DNA from: CAVQFB01 sp963711675
Lineage (GTDB): Bacteria > Acidobacteriota > Terriglobia > Terriglobales > Acidobacteriaceae
Assembly: GCA_963711675.1 (NCBI GenBank)
Contig: CAVQFB010000002.1
Location: 372,001-436,000 of the forward strand
Length of the DNA stretch: 64,000 nucleotides
Reading direction: 5' to 3'
The stretch's first letter is position 1. Each line of letters begins with the position of its first letter. The translations under genes were made by a program, and so were the position numbers. The notes below the pieces were generated by a model that was given only the letters and a program-made list of their open reading frames with translations, had not been told where the DNA came from and did not search any database. Below, in pieces: positions 26,941 through 35,850 of the stretch.

Positions 26941-28481
26941 GGACTTTCGCCGGTGCCGTCTCCTGCTTTCTCGGGGCGCAACAGCGGGAAGAGAATCACG
27001 TCGCGGATGGTATGCGAATCGGTGAAGAGCATGGCGAGGCGGTCCACGCCCACGCCGACGCCTCCGGCCGGTGGCATGCCGTAGGAGAGCGCGCGGATGT
27101 AGTCTTCGTCCATCTGGTGGGCTTCGTCGTCGCCGCGCTCGCGTTCCTTGAGCTGCTGTTCGAAGCGCTGGCGCTGGTCTTCGGGATCGTTGAGTTCGCT
27201 GAAGCCGTTGGAGAGCTCCATTTGTCCGGCAAAGATTTCCCAACGCTCGGTCCAGTCGGGCTCGTCGGGCTTTTGCTTGGAGAGCGGAGAGACGGCAGTA
27301 GGGAACTCATAGATGATTGTCGGCTGGAGGAGGTGCTCTTCGGCCACGGCCTCAAACAGGTTGGCGATCGTTTTCCCTGCCGGCTCTTTGCGATCGTAGG
27401 CCATGTGAGCCTGCGCCGAGTTGAAGCGGGCCACGAGCGCCTTGACTGAGTCATGCGTCGCGAAATCGCTCATCTCCGGCTTCGTGCCTGCGGCCTCGGG
27501 CCAGAAGTGAATGATGGCTTCGCGCATGGTCATGCGCCGCCAGTTTGAGCTGGCCCATTCGATCTGATCGTCGCCCCACTTGGTGACAGTGCCGCCGGTC
27601 ACGTCTTTTGCAGCCTGCTCGATCAAGTTCTGGGTCAGGTCCATGACGTCGCGATAGTTGGCGTAGGCCTGGTAGAACTCGAGCATGGTGAACTCGGGAT
27701 TCCAGCGCCAGCCCAATCCTTCGTTGCGGAAGTTGCGGTTGATTTCGTAGACGCGATCGAGTCCGCCGACGACCAGCCGCTTCAGATAAAGCTCGGGCGC
27801 GATGCGCAGGAAGAGATCCATGTCGAGCGTGTTGTGGTGGGTGTTGAACGGACGGGCGACCGCTCCTCCGGCGATGGGCTGCATCATGGGCGTCTCGACT
27901 TCGATGAAGCCGTGCGACGTCGAGATATCGGCGGAACGATTGCACCAGCTTGCTGCGCTTGAGGAATACTTCGCGGACTTCGGGATTCATCACGAGATCG
28001 ACATAACGCTGGCGGTAGCGCAGCTCGACGTCGGTCAGGCCATGCCATTTTTCGGGGAGGGGAAGCAGGTCCTTCGACAGGAACGTGATTTCTTCGACGT
28101 GCACGGTGAGTTCGCCGGTGCGGGTGCGGAAGAGATATCCGCTGACGCCGATGTGGTCGCCGAGGTCGAGCAGCTTGTAGAGTTCGAATCCCTGTTCGCC
28201 GACCGCGTCTTTCTTCACGTAAATCTGGAGGCGTGCCCCTCCCTGCTGCAGGTGGGCGAATCCGGCCTTGCCCATCAGGCGAATGGCCATGATGCGCCCG
28301 GCCACGCGCACATTGATGCGCGGATTCTCCAGCTGCTCGGCGGTGTATTGCTGTAGGAGGCGAGAATCTCCGGCAGCGTGTGGGTGAATTCGTACTTGCG
28401 AGGATAGGACTGCTGCCCGAGAGCCTCAATCTGCTTGAGTTTTTCGCGGCGCAGTTCGTAGATTTTGTCGTCGAGTGCCAA
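26931..28481 (-). CDS. lysS: Lysyl-tRNA synthetase, class II (two compensating frame breaks)
   Basis: LysS charges tRNA-Lys with lysine. The N-terminus (LRREKLKQIEALGQQSYPRK), anticodon-binding OB domain (GRIMAIRLMGKAGFAHLQ) and class II core (WHGLTDVELRYRQRYVDL; NTHHNTLDMDLFLRIAPELY; GVGVDRLAMLFTD) are all present. The first part is in one frame, 28345 to about 27915 in a second, and the rest back in the first. A missing base near 28341-28350 and an extra base near 27911-27922 explain this. The repaired length is 516 residues, normal for the family. The start is TTG 28481 with AAGGA upstream. Because the gene is normally essential, sequencing error is the best explanation. Confidence 0.85.
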
Positions 28482-28528
28482 GGGGTCCTTGCTGAGCTTG
28501 AAATGAACCAGTGATTATAAACGGAGGG
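28299..28528 (-). repeat. Direct repeat copy 1: 5' end and promoter of lysS
   Basis: These 230 bases match 30258-30489 at roughly 90% identity in the same orientation. The match covers the TATAAT box, the start codon and about the first 60 codons, and stops inside the OB domain. Confidence 0.8.
28514..28519 (-). promoter_or_regulatory. -10 element upstream of lysS
   Basis: TATAAT on the minus strand, 33 bases before the TTG start. The -35 region is not clear. The same TATAAT is kept in the duplicated copy near 30475. Confidence 0.5.
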
Positions 28529-28813
28529 TGGGATAGTGGTCTCATCGGCGAACTGCAAGCTGGGCAGCCCGTGGCGGCAATTATCACGGTAACAGTGCGG
28601 GCTCCCCGATTATGAAAACAAAGCAGTTTGGCAATACGGCATCCGCGCAGCCAAAACTTCGGTAATGAACAAAACCCCCGTCATCACTGCGGATAAAGAC
28701 ACATCAGATCAAGAATGGATAGAAGCGTCACCGCCCGCGACTCAGACGCGTTTCGGTCTGCGCGGTGCCTCGTTCAACACTGTTCGGAAACAAACTGGAG
28801 TCTTGAATATCTG

Positions 28814-30223
28814 ATGTCGGAACAGCCCACCTCGTTGAATCACAAGATACTGTGCGTGGACGATGAACCGTCGATGTTAGAGGACTACAGGCGAATGCTA
28901 CGAAGCGAAATGAGCATTGTCACCGCCGCCAGCGGTGAAGATGCACTCACATTGCTCCGCAATCAAAGTCCCTTTGCGATCGTTATTTCCGACATGCAGA
29001 TGGCCGGCATGGATGGAGTGCAATTCCTGAAGCGTGTCCGCCAAGTTGCACCAAACACGATAAGACTCATGCTCACCGGCCACGCCGACCTCGAGGGCGC
29101 AGTAAAAGCGGTAAACGAAGGCTGCGTCTTCCGCTTCCTGATGAAGCCTTGCGAAAAACCAGTTCTCATGGACGCGATCACCATGGCGCTTGCTCAATAC
29201 CACGAGCGGAAAGAAGAGCGAGTGCGGATAGAGCTTCCGGTGCATTTGTGCCGGTCCGCCCCAGGTCTGAAGCTGCAGTCGGCCCATACCGTGGAAATCT
29301 CCAACTCGGGAGTGCGCCTGGCTGGCCTCGAAGAACCGCTCGAACCGGGTGAGGTGATCAAGGTCGAATGCGGCAACCGGAAAGCCCCCTTCCGGGTGGT
29401 CTGGACCGGTGCGCTCGGTACAGCTACGGAAGGCCAAGCCGGCCTTGAGTGTCTGACACCAAGTGCAGGCATCTGGGCCCTGAACCTGGGTCAACTGAAG
29501 GACGATGAACAGCTGGCGCGAGCTCGCGTGGTGCAGAGCAGACTTCTACCTCAGGAGAAACCGCCGTTAGAAACTCTTGATTATGCTGGAAACTGCACCC
29601 AGGCACGCACGGTGGGAGGAGACTACTACGATTTTCTCGATATGGGTCCGGGAGAGGTCGGGTTCGTGTTGGCGGATGTCGCGGGAAAGGGCATCGCGGC
29701 TGCCCTCCTGATGGCAAATTTGCAGGGAATCCTGCACAGCCAGTACAGCACGTGCTCGAAAGATCTCCCGCAGTTGCTCGCCTCGGTGAATCGCCACTTC
29801 TACAAGCACACCTCGAATGACCGTTATGCCACGTTTTTCTTGGGGCGCTATAGCGACGCCACACGAACGCTGCATTACGTGAATTGTGGGCACAACCCGC
29901 CGGTACTGGTTCGCAGGGGAGGTGCGGTGGAAAGGCTTAACGCGAGCGCCACGGTACTTGGACTGTTTCGGGATTGGGAGTGCTCCGTCGCCGAAACTCA
30001 ATTGGAACCCGGAGACGTCCTGAGTATCTATACCGACGGGATGACGGAGACAAGTGGTCCTGGTGGAGAAGAGTTCGGCGAGACCCGTCTGCTGGAAGTG
30101 CTGCGAAGGAACCGTGACCTTGAAGTTGCGTCGATACTGCAGAACATGGAGAACGCTGCGCAGCAGTTCAGGATAGGCGAACAAGAAGACGATCTGACCT
30201 TGGTGATCGCTCGCGCCCGGTAG
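28814..30223 (+). CDS. Response regulator - PilZ - SpoIIE/PP2C phosphatase
   Basis: Three domains are visible in 469 residues. A receiver domain (ILCVDDEPSMLEDYRR, phospho-Asp in VISDMQMAGMDG, FLMKPCEKP) comes first. A PilZ-like domain follows, with RxxxR in ERKEERVRI and a degenerate EISNSGVRL motif. The C-terminal SpoIIE-type phosphatase has TVGGDYYDFL, VLADVAGKGIAAALLMA, VNCGHNPPVLVRR and YTDGMTETSG. The layout predicts phosphatase activity on an anti-sigma-antagonist, switched by phosphorylation and possibly c-di-GMP. ATG 28814 is preferred because the receiver domain begins 12 residues later; the frame is also open from 28715. No partner kinase is adjacent; a STAS protein is at 54.9 kb. 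Confidence 0.9.
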   Translation: MSEQPTSLNHKILCVDDEPSMLEDYRRMLRSEMSIVTAASGEDALTLLRNQSPFAIVISDMQMAGMDGVQFLKRVRQVAPNTIRLMLTGHADLEGAVKAVNEGCVFRFLMKPCEKPVLMDAITMALAQYHERKEERVRIELPVHLCRSAPGLKLQSAHTVEISNSGVRLAGLEEPLEPGEVIKVECGNRKAPFRVVWTGALGTATEGQAGLECLTPSAGIWALNLGQLKDDEQLARARVVQSRLLPQEKPPLETLDYAGNCTQARTVGGDYYDFLDMGPGEVGFVLADVAGKGIAAALLMANLQGILHSQYSTCSKDLPQLLASVNRHFYKHTSNDRYATFFLGRYSDATRTLHYVNCGHNPPVLVRRGGAVERLNASATVLGLFRDWECSVAETQLEPGDVLSIYTDGMTETSGPGGEEFGETRLLEVLRRNRDLEVASILQNMENAAQQFRIGEQEDDLTLVIARAR

Positions 30224-30257
30224 CGTCGTCGAGATCACAGCGAAAACTGAGCTCAAA

Positions 30258-30442
30258 CGGCCATGCGTACGTTGATGCGCGGATTCTCCAAATTGTTCGG
30301 CTGTGATGTTGGCATAGGAGGCGAGAATCTCCGGCAGCGTGTGGGTGAATTCGTACTTGCGGGGGTAGGACTGCTGGCCGAGAGCCTCAATCTGCTTGAG
30401 TTTTTCGCGCCGCAGTTCGTAGATTTTGTCGTCGAGTGCCAA
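30258..30442 (-). pseudogene. Truncated 5' fragment of a second lysS
   Basis: The fragment starts at a TTG with the same context as lysS and encodes LRREKLKQIEALGQQSYPRK and LPEILASYANITAEQ. It then shifts frame by one extra base near 30290 and loses homology at 30258, inside the anticodon-binding domain. No catalytic part exists here, so it is not functional as an enzyme. It may come from a local duplication or from a lost paralogue. A transcript from its promoter would run antisense into the SpoIIE-type gene. Confidence 0.8.
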
Positions 30443-30489
30443 GGGGTCCTTGCTGAGCGTGGAATGAACGAGTGATTATAAACGGAGGG
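30258..30489 (-). repeat. Direct repeat copy 2 of the lysS 5' region
   Basis: This matches 28299-28528 (about 20 differences plus one extra base). It includes the promoter-like TATAAT and the start codon. Nothing downstream of about codon 60 is present. Confidence 0.8.
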
Positions 30490-30608
30490 GACTGCGTGGT
30501 TGATTGCGTCGGGTTGGCCGCCGAATCCCCCGGACCAGAGCAACCAAGTTACAAACCCCCACGAAATGATTCCGGCGAAGTCATGTCCGATGCGCTCTGC
30601 CATAATGG

Positions 30609-31390
30609 CTAGCGCGGTGCGGGTCCGAAATAAACTCCTATCGTTCCTTCAGGCATCGTGTAATCACCTTGCTTCTCTACGTCAATATCGATGCTCCTGA
30701 ATGCCCCCTGCATCGTAATTTCACTGTCAGTCTGCTTCACCCAAACACCCGTGCCGGGAATATCTGGAGTTCCGATTCCGGTAGATCTTTCCATAAGCGC
30801 AACTCCCGCCATCGGCCTGGCGAGCATTAAACGCTGTACTGCCGGGCCTTCAACTTTCCACCCGCCCCACTGGAAGAGTTCCGCGTATTCCTTTGCAACG
30901 ATACAAACGTCTTCGTTGTTATTCGGACATCCCACGCGGACAACCTGACGCGGTGTCGCCTGTGATTTCAGAATCCCTATGAACTTTGTTCGCTCTTGAG
31001 CGCTCAGCGTGTGGTAGTAAGGTAATGGTGGCCACACATATATCCCGAAACCCGCAATAACAATTATCGCAATCATCATCAGACCAGAAAAAGTACCCCA
31101 CTTCCAGAACCCAACTTGTTTTCTCACCCACGGTGTTTGTATGAGTGGGTAGACTAAGGATGTGGCCATGGCCAACAGCACAAAGACGTGCCCGTCCTTC
31201 CAAGTTTCGGCGCTAGCAGCAGTAACCCTAGAGCCAAGAACGCTTCCAGAAACCACAGTGCCACATGCAACTGTGGAATACCGTGATGTTTGTTTCCATC
31301 TGAGCGCATGATTTCTTTGGCCAGTTCCCTTGCTGTTGCCCGCTCAATTCTCCGATGGGCTCTCCCCCAAGGTGGTATCTGGTTAGCCAT
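30609..31390 (-). CDS. Hypothetical membrane protein (frame broken)
   Basis: I recognise no family. The start at 31390 is supported by GGAGGT 7 bases upstream. The first frame runs MANQIPPWGRAHRRIE to a transmembrane helix (FLALGLLLLAP). Near 31200-31210 one base seems missing, and the second frame continues with TWKDGHVFVLLAMATSLVY and a third helix (MMIAIIVIAGFGIYVW). A soluble C-terminal domain of about 120 residues follows. The repaired protein has about 260 residues and three helices, with the soluble part probably outside the cytoplasm. It sits in a small accessory-looking stretch between the lysS fragment and nuoA. Confidence 0.65.
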
Positions 31391-31597
31391 CGAGCACACC
31401 TCCGCACAACCCATGTCCTTTGAAATATAAGCCTTCTTCTTGAATACGAAAGGCGACGCTTTTGCTGTAATTTTGTGGAAGAACTGAAAGCCGCCCACTA
31501 CCTGCCAGGCACCACTCCTTGAACCTCCCCCCATTCGGCGGTACTATTACCAGCTTCCAGTTTTCGCGCGCAGAGAGCGAATTGCGCCAGGAGAGCG

Positions 31598-31954
31598 ATG
31601 CCGCAGAACTACGTTCCCATCTTCATCTTTATCGCCGTGATCGCCGTGCTGCTGCCGGTCACGCTGCTGGCGGCGAAGCTGGTCCGCCCCGACAATCCCG
31701 GTAAAGAGAAGCTGATGCCCTACGAGTGCGGCATCGACCCGATCGACAGCGCGCGCGGCCGTTACACCGTTCGTTTTTATATTGTGGCCATCCTGTTCGT
31801 GGTCTTCGACGTGGAGACGATCTTCCTGTTTCCATGGGCGGTGAAGTTCAAGGCCTTCGGTGCCTTCGGGCTGCTGGAGATACTGATCTTCCTCGTCATC
31901 CTGGTGGTGGGTTACATCTGGATATGGAAAAAGGGAGCGCTGGAGTGGGTATAG
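31598..31954 (+). CDS. nuoA: NADH-quinone oxidoreductase subunit A
   Basis: The 118-residue three-helix protein shows the NuoA signature KLMPYECGIDPIDSARGRYTVRFY followed by VVFDVETIFLFPWAV (the first part is split here only in description). NuoA is a membrane subunit of complex I near the quinone site. The next nuo gene, nuoC, starts 870 bases later, after repeats and a small PH-like gene. NuoB, which normally follows NuoA directly, is missing from this place and from the whole window. Confidence 0.94.
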   Translation: MPQNYVPIFIFIAVIAVLLPVTLLAAKLVRPDNPGKEKLMPYECGIDPIDSARGRYTVRFYIVAILFVVFDVETIFLFPWAVKFKAFGAFGLLEILIFLVILVVGYIWIWKKGALEWV

Positions 31955-31959
31955 GAAGA

Positions 31960-32180
31960 GCAGCCTTTAGCTATTAGCTCTTGGCTCTTAGCTAGCGAGT
32001 TTCGGGTTTCAAGTTTCGAGTGTCACGAGGTTGCGCGATCTTCCGGACTTGCCAGAAACCCGAAACGGCAGACTCGAAACTAAGGTTTTCGCTAACGACC
32101 AAAGATCAGCACCCGAAAGACACACGAAGATTGACCACCGACGAAAGAACACTGACCAACGACCGGCACTGAGAACCCGA
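31960..32180. repeat. Low-complexity inverted repeat spacer after nuoA
   Basis: The spacer is built from short varied words: TTAGCTCTTGGCTCTTAGC, then GAGTTTCGGGTTTCAAG (about 31998-32015) and its inverted form GAAACCCGAAAC (about 32056), then CTAACGACC, CTGACCAACGACC and GAGAACCCGAA. It has no coding content. Confidence 0.6.
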
Positions 32181-32181
32181 A

Positions 32182-32502
32182 ATGCCCGACACTCCCGACC
32201 CGAAAGAAGAAACCTTTACCGCCAGCCGCTGGACCAAGGGAAACTTCCTGTTTCCGACGCGCATTGTGGTAGGACCGTTGCGGGTGAGCCGGTTGAAGTC
32301 GCGGCTATTTGGCAGCAACGAGGAGAGTATTTCGATCGGGCAGGTGGCGTCAGTGCAGATTCAGAAGGGAATGATCTGGTCTGAGATTCGGATCGACTCG
32401 ACCGGCGGAACCGACCCGATTACGAGCCACGGACATCGCAAGGCCGACGCGGTACGCATCCGCGATCTGGTGGAGCAGTTCCAGGCCGCGCAAAGGAAGT
32501 GA
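32182..32502 (+). CDS. Small PH-domain-like protein between nuoA and nuoC
   Basis: The 106-residue protein has no signal or membrane helix. Alternating strands (FPTRIVVGPLRVSRLKS, SISIGQVASVQIQKGMIWSE, IRIDSTGGTDPI) and a C-terminal helix (DAVRIRDLVEQFQAAQ) resemble bacterial PH (bPH) domains. The function is unknown. It occupies the place where nuoB is expected but shows no resemblance to NuoB: no Cys cluster is present. It is flanked on both sides by repeats, which suggests insertion into the operon. Confidence 0.7.
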   Translation: MPDTPDPKEETFTASRWTKGNFLFPTRIVVGPLRVSRLKSRLFGSNEESISIGQVASVQIQKGMIWSEIRIDSTGGTDPITSHGHRKADAVRIRDLVEQFQAAQRK

Positions 32503-32612
32503 TAGCTCAACGCAGAGGACGCGGAGTTCGCAGAGGATCAAAAGATCGACTTCAAAGCGCAGGAAACCTTTAACCACGAAGGACACGAAGTTTCACGACG
32601 GATGGGTAATAG
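32503..32612. repeat. Spacer repeat, GCAGAGGACGCGGAG / AACCACGAAGGACACG type
   Basis: It contains the words CGCAGAGGACGCGGAGTTCG and TTTAACCACGAAGGACACGA, close relatives of the repeat at 26641-26731. No gene is seen in this part of the spacer. Confidence 0.6.
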
Positions 32613-32717
32613 GGAAGCGAGCCAAGCGCGCGATTCCTGCGTCGCAAAGCACGCGACGCTTCGCGCGGCTCGCCCAGGTCCTTCGCTTCGCAAAAAGCGC
32701 TCGCTCAGGATGACAAT
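32613..32717 (-). repeat. Dispersed spacer repeat, GTCATCCTGAGCG type
   Basis: On the minus strand it begins TTGTCATCCTGAGCGAGCGC and continues with GCGAAGCGAAGGACCTGGG and more GCG/AAG-rich words. It ends with GCGCGCTTGGCTCGC. The same type of element lies at 26821-26879. It is GC-rich and self-complementary in places (GCGAAGCG with CGCTTCGC). Confidence 0.6.
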
Positions 32718-32822
32718 CAAGGCGGTTGCCACGCGCGGATTGACACCGTTTAGGCAAGCTGTTAGAAGTTAACGTTCCTTTCAAGCGCTTGCGGCGTCGA
32801 GGTTTGGACGTTTTTGTAGCCA

Positions 32823-33422
32823 ATGCCCGAGGACACCAAGTCGCCTACGTCGCCGTCGCCGGGAGGTGAGAAACCGGCGGCGGAGAAACCCGCCGTTCCC
32901 GCCAAACCTGCCGGCCCCGTTCCCGTGGCGTGGGATTCGCCCATGGTCGCCAAGCTCAAGCGTCAATTTGGCTCGGGCGTGAGCGAAGCGAGCACCTACC
33001 TGGGCCAGAGCTACATGGTTGTCGACCGGTCGCTCATCCCGGAGATTCTTCAAGTCCTGCGCGACCAGGAGCAGTTCGACTACTGCGTCGACGTCACTGC
33101 CATTCACAAGCCGGATCATGCCAGGCAGTTCGAGGTGGTCTGGATTCTCTATTCGTTCGCGCGCAATGAGCGTATCCGCGTCAAGACCGCCATCGCGGAC
33201 GGGGAAGCGCTGCCCAGTTCGGTTGCGATCTGGCCGACGGCGAACTGGCTGGAGCGCGAGGTCTTTGACATGTTCGGCATTCACTTTGACGGCCATCCTG
33301 ACATGAAGCGGATCCTTCTGCCCGAGGGCTGGAAGGGCCACCCGCTGCGCAAGGATTACGGCATCATTCAGCAGGACGCGGAATGGGTGCAGATCAACCT
33401 GGGGATTGAAAGCGGGCAATGA
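32823..33422 (+). CDS. nuoC: NADH-quinone oxidoreductase subunit C
   Basis: After a Pro/Ala/Lys-rich N-terminal extension of about 35 residues, the NuoC (30-kDa) domain is complete. The signature is NWLEREVFDMFGIHFDGHPD, then RILLPEGWKGHPLRKDY. The length is 199 residues. NuoC is part of the peripheral arm connecting to the quinone module. The stop overlaps the nuoD start by 4 bases (ATGA). The extension is not seen in all NuoC proteins and may be flexible. Confidence 0.95.
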   Translation: MPEDTKSPTSPSPGGEKPAAEKPAVPAKPAGPVPVAWDSPMVAKLKRQFGSGVSEASTYLGQSYMVVDRSLIPEILQVLRDQEQFDYCVDVTAIHKPDHARQFEVVWILYSFARNERIRVKTAIADGEALPSSVAIWPTANWLEREVFDMFGIHFDGHPDMKRILLPEGWKGHPLRKDYGIIQQDAEWVQINLGIESGQ

Positions 33423-34573
33423 CCGAGCCGAGCACTTACATCTCGCATCTGGAACTCGGGGAAAAGGACGAAACCTTTCTCGATTCCAACGAGCTGATCA
33501 TCAATATGGGTCCGCAGCACCCGGCCACGCATGGGGTGTTGCGCGTGATTCTGAAGCTGGACGGCGAAAAGGTGCTGGGCACTGAGTGCGTGATCGGGTA
33601 TCTGCACCGGGGCGTCGAAAAGATTGCCGAGCACCGCACCTACACGATGTTCAACCCGTACGTCGACCGCATGGACTACGTGGCGGCGGTGTCGAACGGG
33701 CTGGGCTACTGCGAGGCGGTCGAGAAGCTGATGAACATCGAGGCGCCGCCTCGAGCCAAGTACATCCGCGTCATCCTCACCGAACTGAATCGGATCGCCA
33801 GCCACCAGCTTTGGCTGGGAACACATGCGCTCGATATCGGTGCGATCACGCCCCTGTTTTATACCTTCCGCGACCGGGAAGAGATTCTGAAGATTTTTGA
33901 GAAGTACTGCGGAGCGCGGCTGACGACACACGCATTCCGGATTGGCGGCTGCCAGTACGAAACTTACGATGGCTTCGAGAAAGACGTTAAGAAATTTCTC
34001 GATTTCTTTAAGCCGAAGATCGACGAGTACGAAGAACTGCTGACCACCAACCGCATCTGGGTGGAACGGACCAAGGGTGTCGGCAAGATTTCCGACAAAG
34101 ACTGTATCGCGCTCGGTGTGACAGGCCCGGTGCTGCGCGCAAGCGGTGTGCGCTGGGATATTCGCAAGGCGCAGCCGTACTCGAGTTACCAGGATTTTGA
34201 TTTCGAGATTCCGATCGGCATGAACGGTGATACCTACGACCGGTACCTGGTGCGCATGGCGGAGATGCGGCAGTCGGTGCGGATTTGCGAGCAGGCGGTT
34301 GCGCGGATTCCTGAGGGGCCGATCATCGCCAAGGTGCCGAAGGTGATCAAGCCGCCAGTGGGCGAGATTTATCACTCGATCGAAGCCCCCAAGGGCGAGC
34401 TGGGATACTTCATCGTCAGTGATGGCTCGACGCAGCCCTATCGCCTGCGCGTGCGGCCGCCGTCGTTTGTGAACCTGCAGGCGCTGGACCTGATGGTGCG
34501 AGGAGCGTTGGTGGCGGATGTGATCGCGGTGATCGGGACGCTGGATATCGTGCTGGGCGAGGTGGACCGCTGA
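33419..34573 (+). CDS. nuoD: NADH-quinone oxidoreductase subunit D
   Basis: The 384-residue NuoD (49-kDa) subunit forms the quinone pocket with NuoB. It contains NMGPQHPATHGVLRV (with the His and Gln of the quinone-site loop), YLHRGVEKIAE, RIASHQLWLGTHALDIG and ENLD-region equivalents, and ends with the typical GTLDIVLGEVDR. Length is normal. Its stop overlaps the nuoH start by one base. NuoB is not encoded nearby, so the partner must come from elsewhere in the genome. Confidence 0.96.
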   Translation: MTEPSTYISHLELGEKDETFLDSNELIINMGPQHPATHGVLRVILKLDGEKVLGTECVIGYLHRGVEKIAEHRTYTMFNPYVDRMDYVAAVSNGLGYCEAVEKLMNIEAPPRAKYIRVILTELNRIASHQLWLGTHALDIGAITPLFYTFRDREEILKIFEKYCGARLTTHAFRIGGCQYETYDGFEKDVKKFLDFFKPKIDEYEELLTTNRIWVERTKGVGKISDKDCIALGVTGPVLRASGVRWDIRKAQPYSSYQDFDFEIPIGMNGDTYDRYLVRMAEMRQSVRICEQAVARIPEGPIIAKVPKVIKPPVGEIYHSIEAPKGELGYFIVSDGSTQPYRLRVRPPSFVNLQALDLMVRGALVADVIAVIGTLDIVLGEVDR

Positions 34574-35850
34574 TGCTCGATTACATCACCTCCTACCTCA
34601 AGAGCGATCTGACGCCGGGCGGGGCGGGGAATCTCTTCTGGGCATTCGTTTACATCATGCTGGTTTTTGTCGGCCTCTCCGTCGCGGTGATCGCGATGAA
34701 CTGGCTGGAACGGAAGATTCTGGCGCACATGCAGGTGCGGCTGGGCCCGATGCGCGTGGGGCCGCATGGTCTGCTACAGCCGATTGCCGACGCGCTGAAG
34801 CTGCTGCTCAAAGAAGACATCATACCCGCCGAGGCTGACAAGGCGATCTTCTGGATCGCGCCTTTTATGGTCGTGATCGCCGCGTTTACTGTCTTTATTG
34901 TCGTGCCGTTCGGGCCGACTCATGCCGTGACCGACATGAATATTGGCATCCTCTTTATGCTGGGCGTGTCGTCGCTCGGGGTGCTGGGCATTGTGATGGC
35001 GGGTTGGGCGTCGAACTCGCACTATCCGCTGATTGGCGCACTGCGGTCGAGTGCGCAGATGGTGTCGTACGAAATCGCAATGGGGCTGGCGGTGATTGCC
35101 GCGGTTCTGATGACCAGCCTGCATGGGACTGGGATTTACGGAGTTGGCACGGGAACCGATGGGACCGGCACGCTGAGCATGATCGGAATCGTGCAGGCGC
35201 AAATGGCACAGGAGACATGGTTCATCTTCAAGTTTTTCCCGCTGGGACTGATTGCGTTCTTCATTTTTGCGGTGGCCATGGTGGCGGAGACCAACCGCGC
35301 TCCTTTTGATTTGCCGGAAGCGGAGTCGGAGCTGACAGCAGGCTTTCACACGGAATACAGCGGTTTCCGCTGGTCATTGTTCTTCCTGGCGGAATACTCG
35401 GCGATGATCGCGGTGTCGTCAATCGCCGTCACACTGTGGTTGGGCGGATGGCTGCGTCCATTTCCCAACTACTTGGCCGGTGACGGGTGGGACGGATTCT
35501 TTTCGTTGTTCCCGGGCTTTACGTTCCTTCTTCTGGCGGCAATCGCGTTCGTGGGAACACGTCGCATGCCGAAGCATCCTTACTTCAAGATTCAGACGAT
35601 CGGGCTGGGGGGATTCGCGGCGGTTCTAGGGTTGATCGGAGTGGTGCTGCTGATCCCGGCGGTGCGTGACCGCATTCAGGATATTTACTGGTTCTCTGCC
35701 AAGGTTGCGGTGCTCATGTACATGTACATCTGGTACCGGGGCACGTTTCCGCGCTACCGCTTTGACCAGCTCATGAAGGTGGGATGGAAGGTGCTGTTGC
35801 CGATGGGAATCGGCGTACTGGTCGCGACTGCGATCGTGGGGGTCCTCTGA
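34573..35850 (+). CDS. nuoH: NADH-quinone oxidoreductase subunit H
   Basis: The 425-residue membrane subunit carries the NuoH signatures NWLERKILAHMQVRLGPMRV, ADALKLLLKEDIIPA and ETNRAPFDLPEAESELTAGF. At 425 residues it is longer than the E. coli protein, with an extra helix or loop region (YGVGTGTDGTGTLSM). It forms the end of the quinone channel. Its stop overlaps the nuoJ start by one base, so no nuoI gene lies between them. Confidence 0.95.
   Translation: MLDYITSYLKSDLTPGGAGNLFWAFVYIMLVFVGLSVAVIAMNWLERKILAHMQVRLGPMRVGPHGLLQPIADALKLLLKEDIIPAEADKAIFWIAPFMVVIAAFTVFIVVPFGPTHAVTDMNIGILFMLGVSSLGVLGIVMAGWASNSHYPLIGALRSSAQMVSYEIAMGLAVIAAVLMTSLHGTGIYGVGTGTDGTGTLSMIGIVQAQMAQETWFIFKFFPLGLIAFFIFAVAMVAETNRAPFDLPEAESELTAGFHTEYSGFRWSLFFLAEYSAMIAVSSIAVTLWLGGWLRPFPNYLAGDGWDGFFSLFPGFTFLLLAAIAFVGTRRMPKHPYFKIQTIGLGGFAAVLGLIGVVLLIPAVRDRIQDIYWFSAKVAVLMYMYIWYRGTFPRYRFDQLMKVGWKVLLPMGIGVLVATAIVGVL

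Noticed and set aside
29567..30442. Long minus-strand frame that starts at the lysS fragment and runs into the SpoIIE-type gene
   Set aside because: Only the first 55 or so residues resemble LysS; the remainder is the antisense of a well-supported gene.
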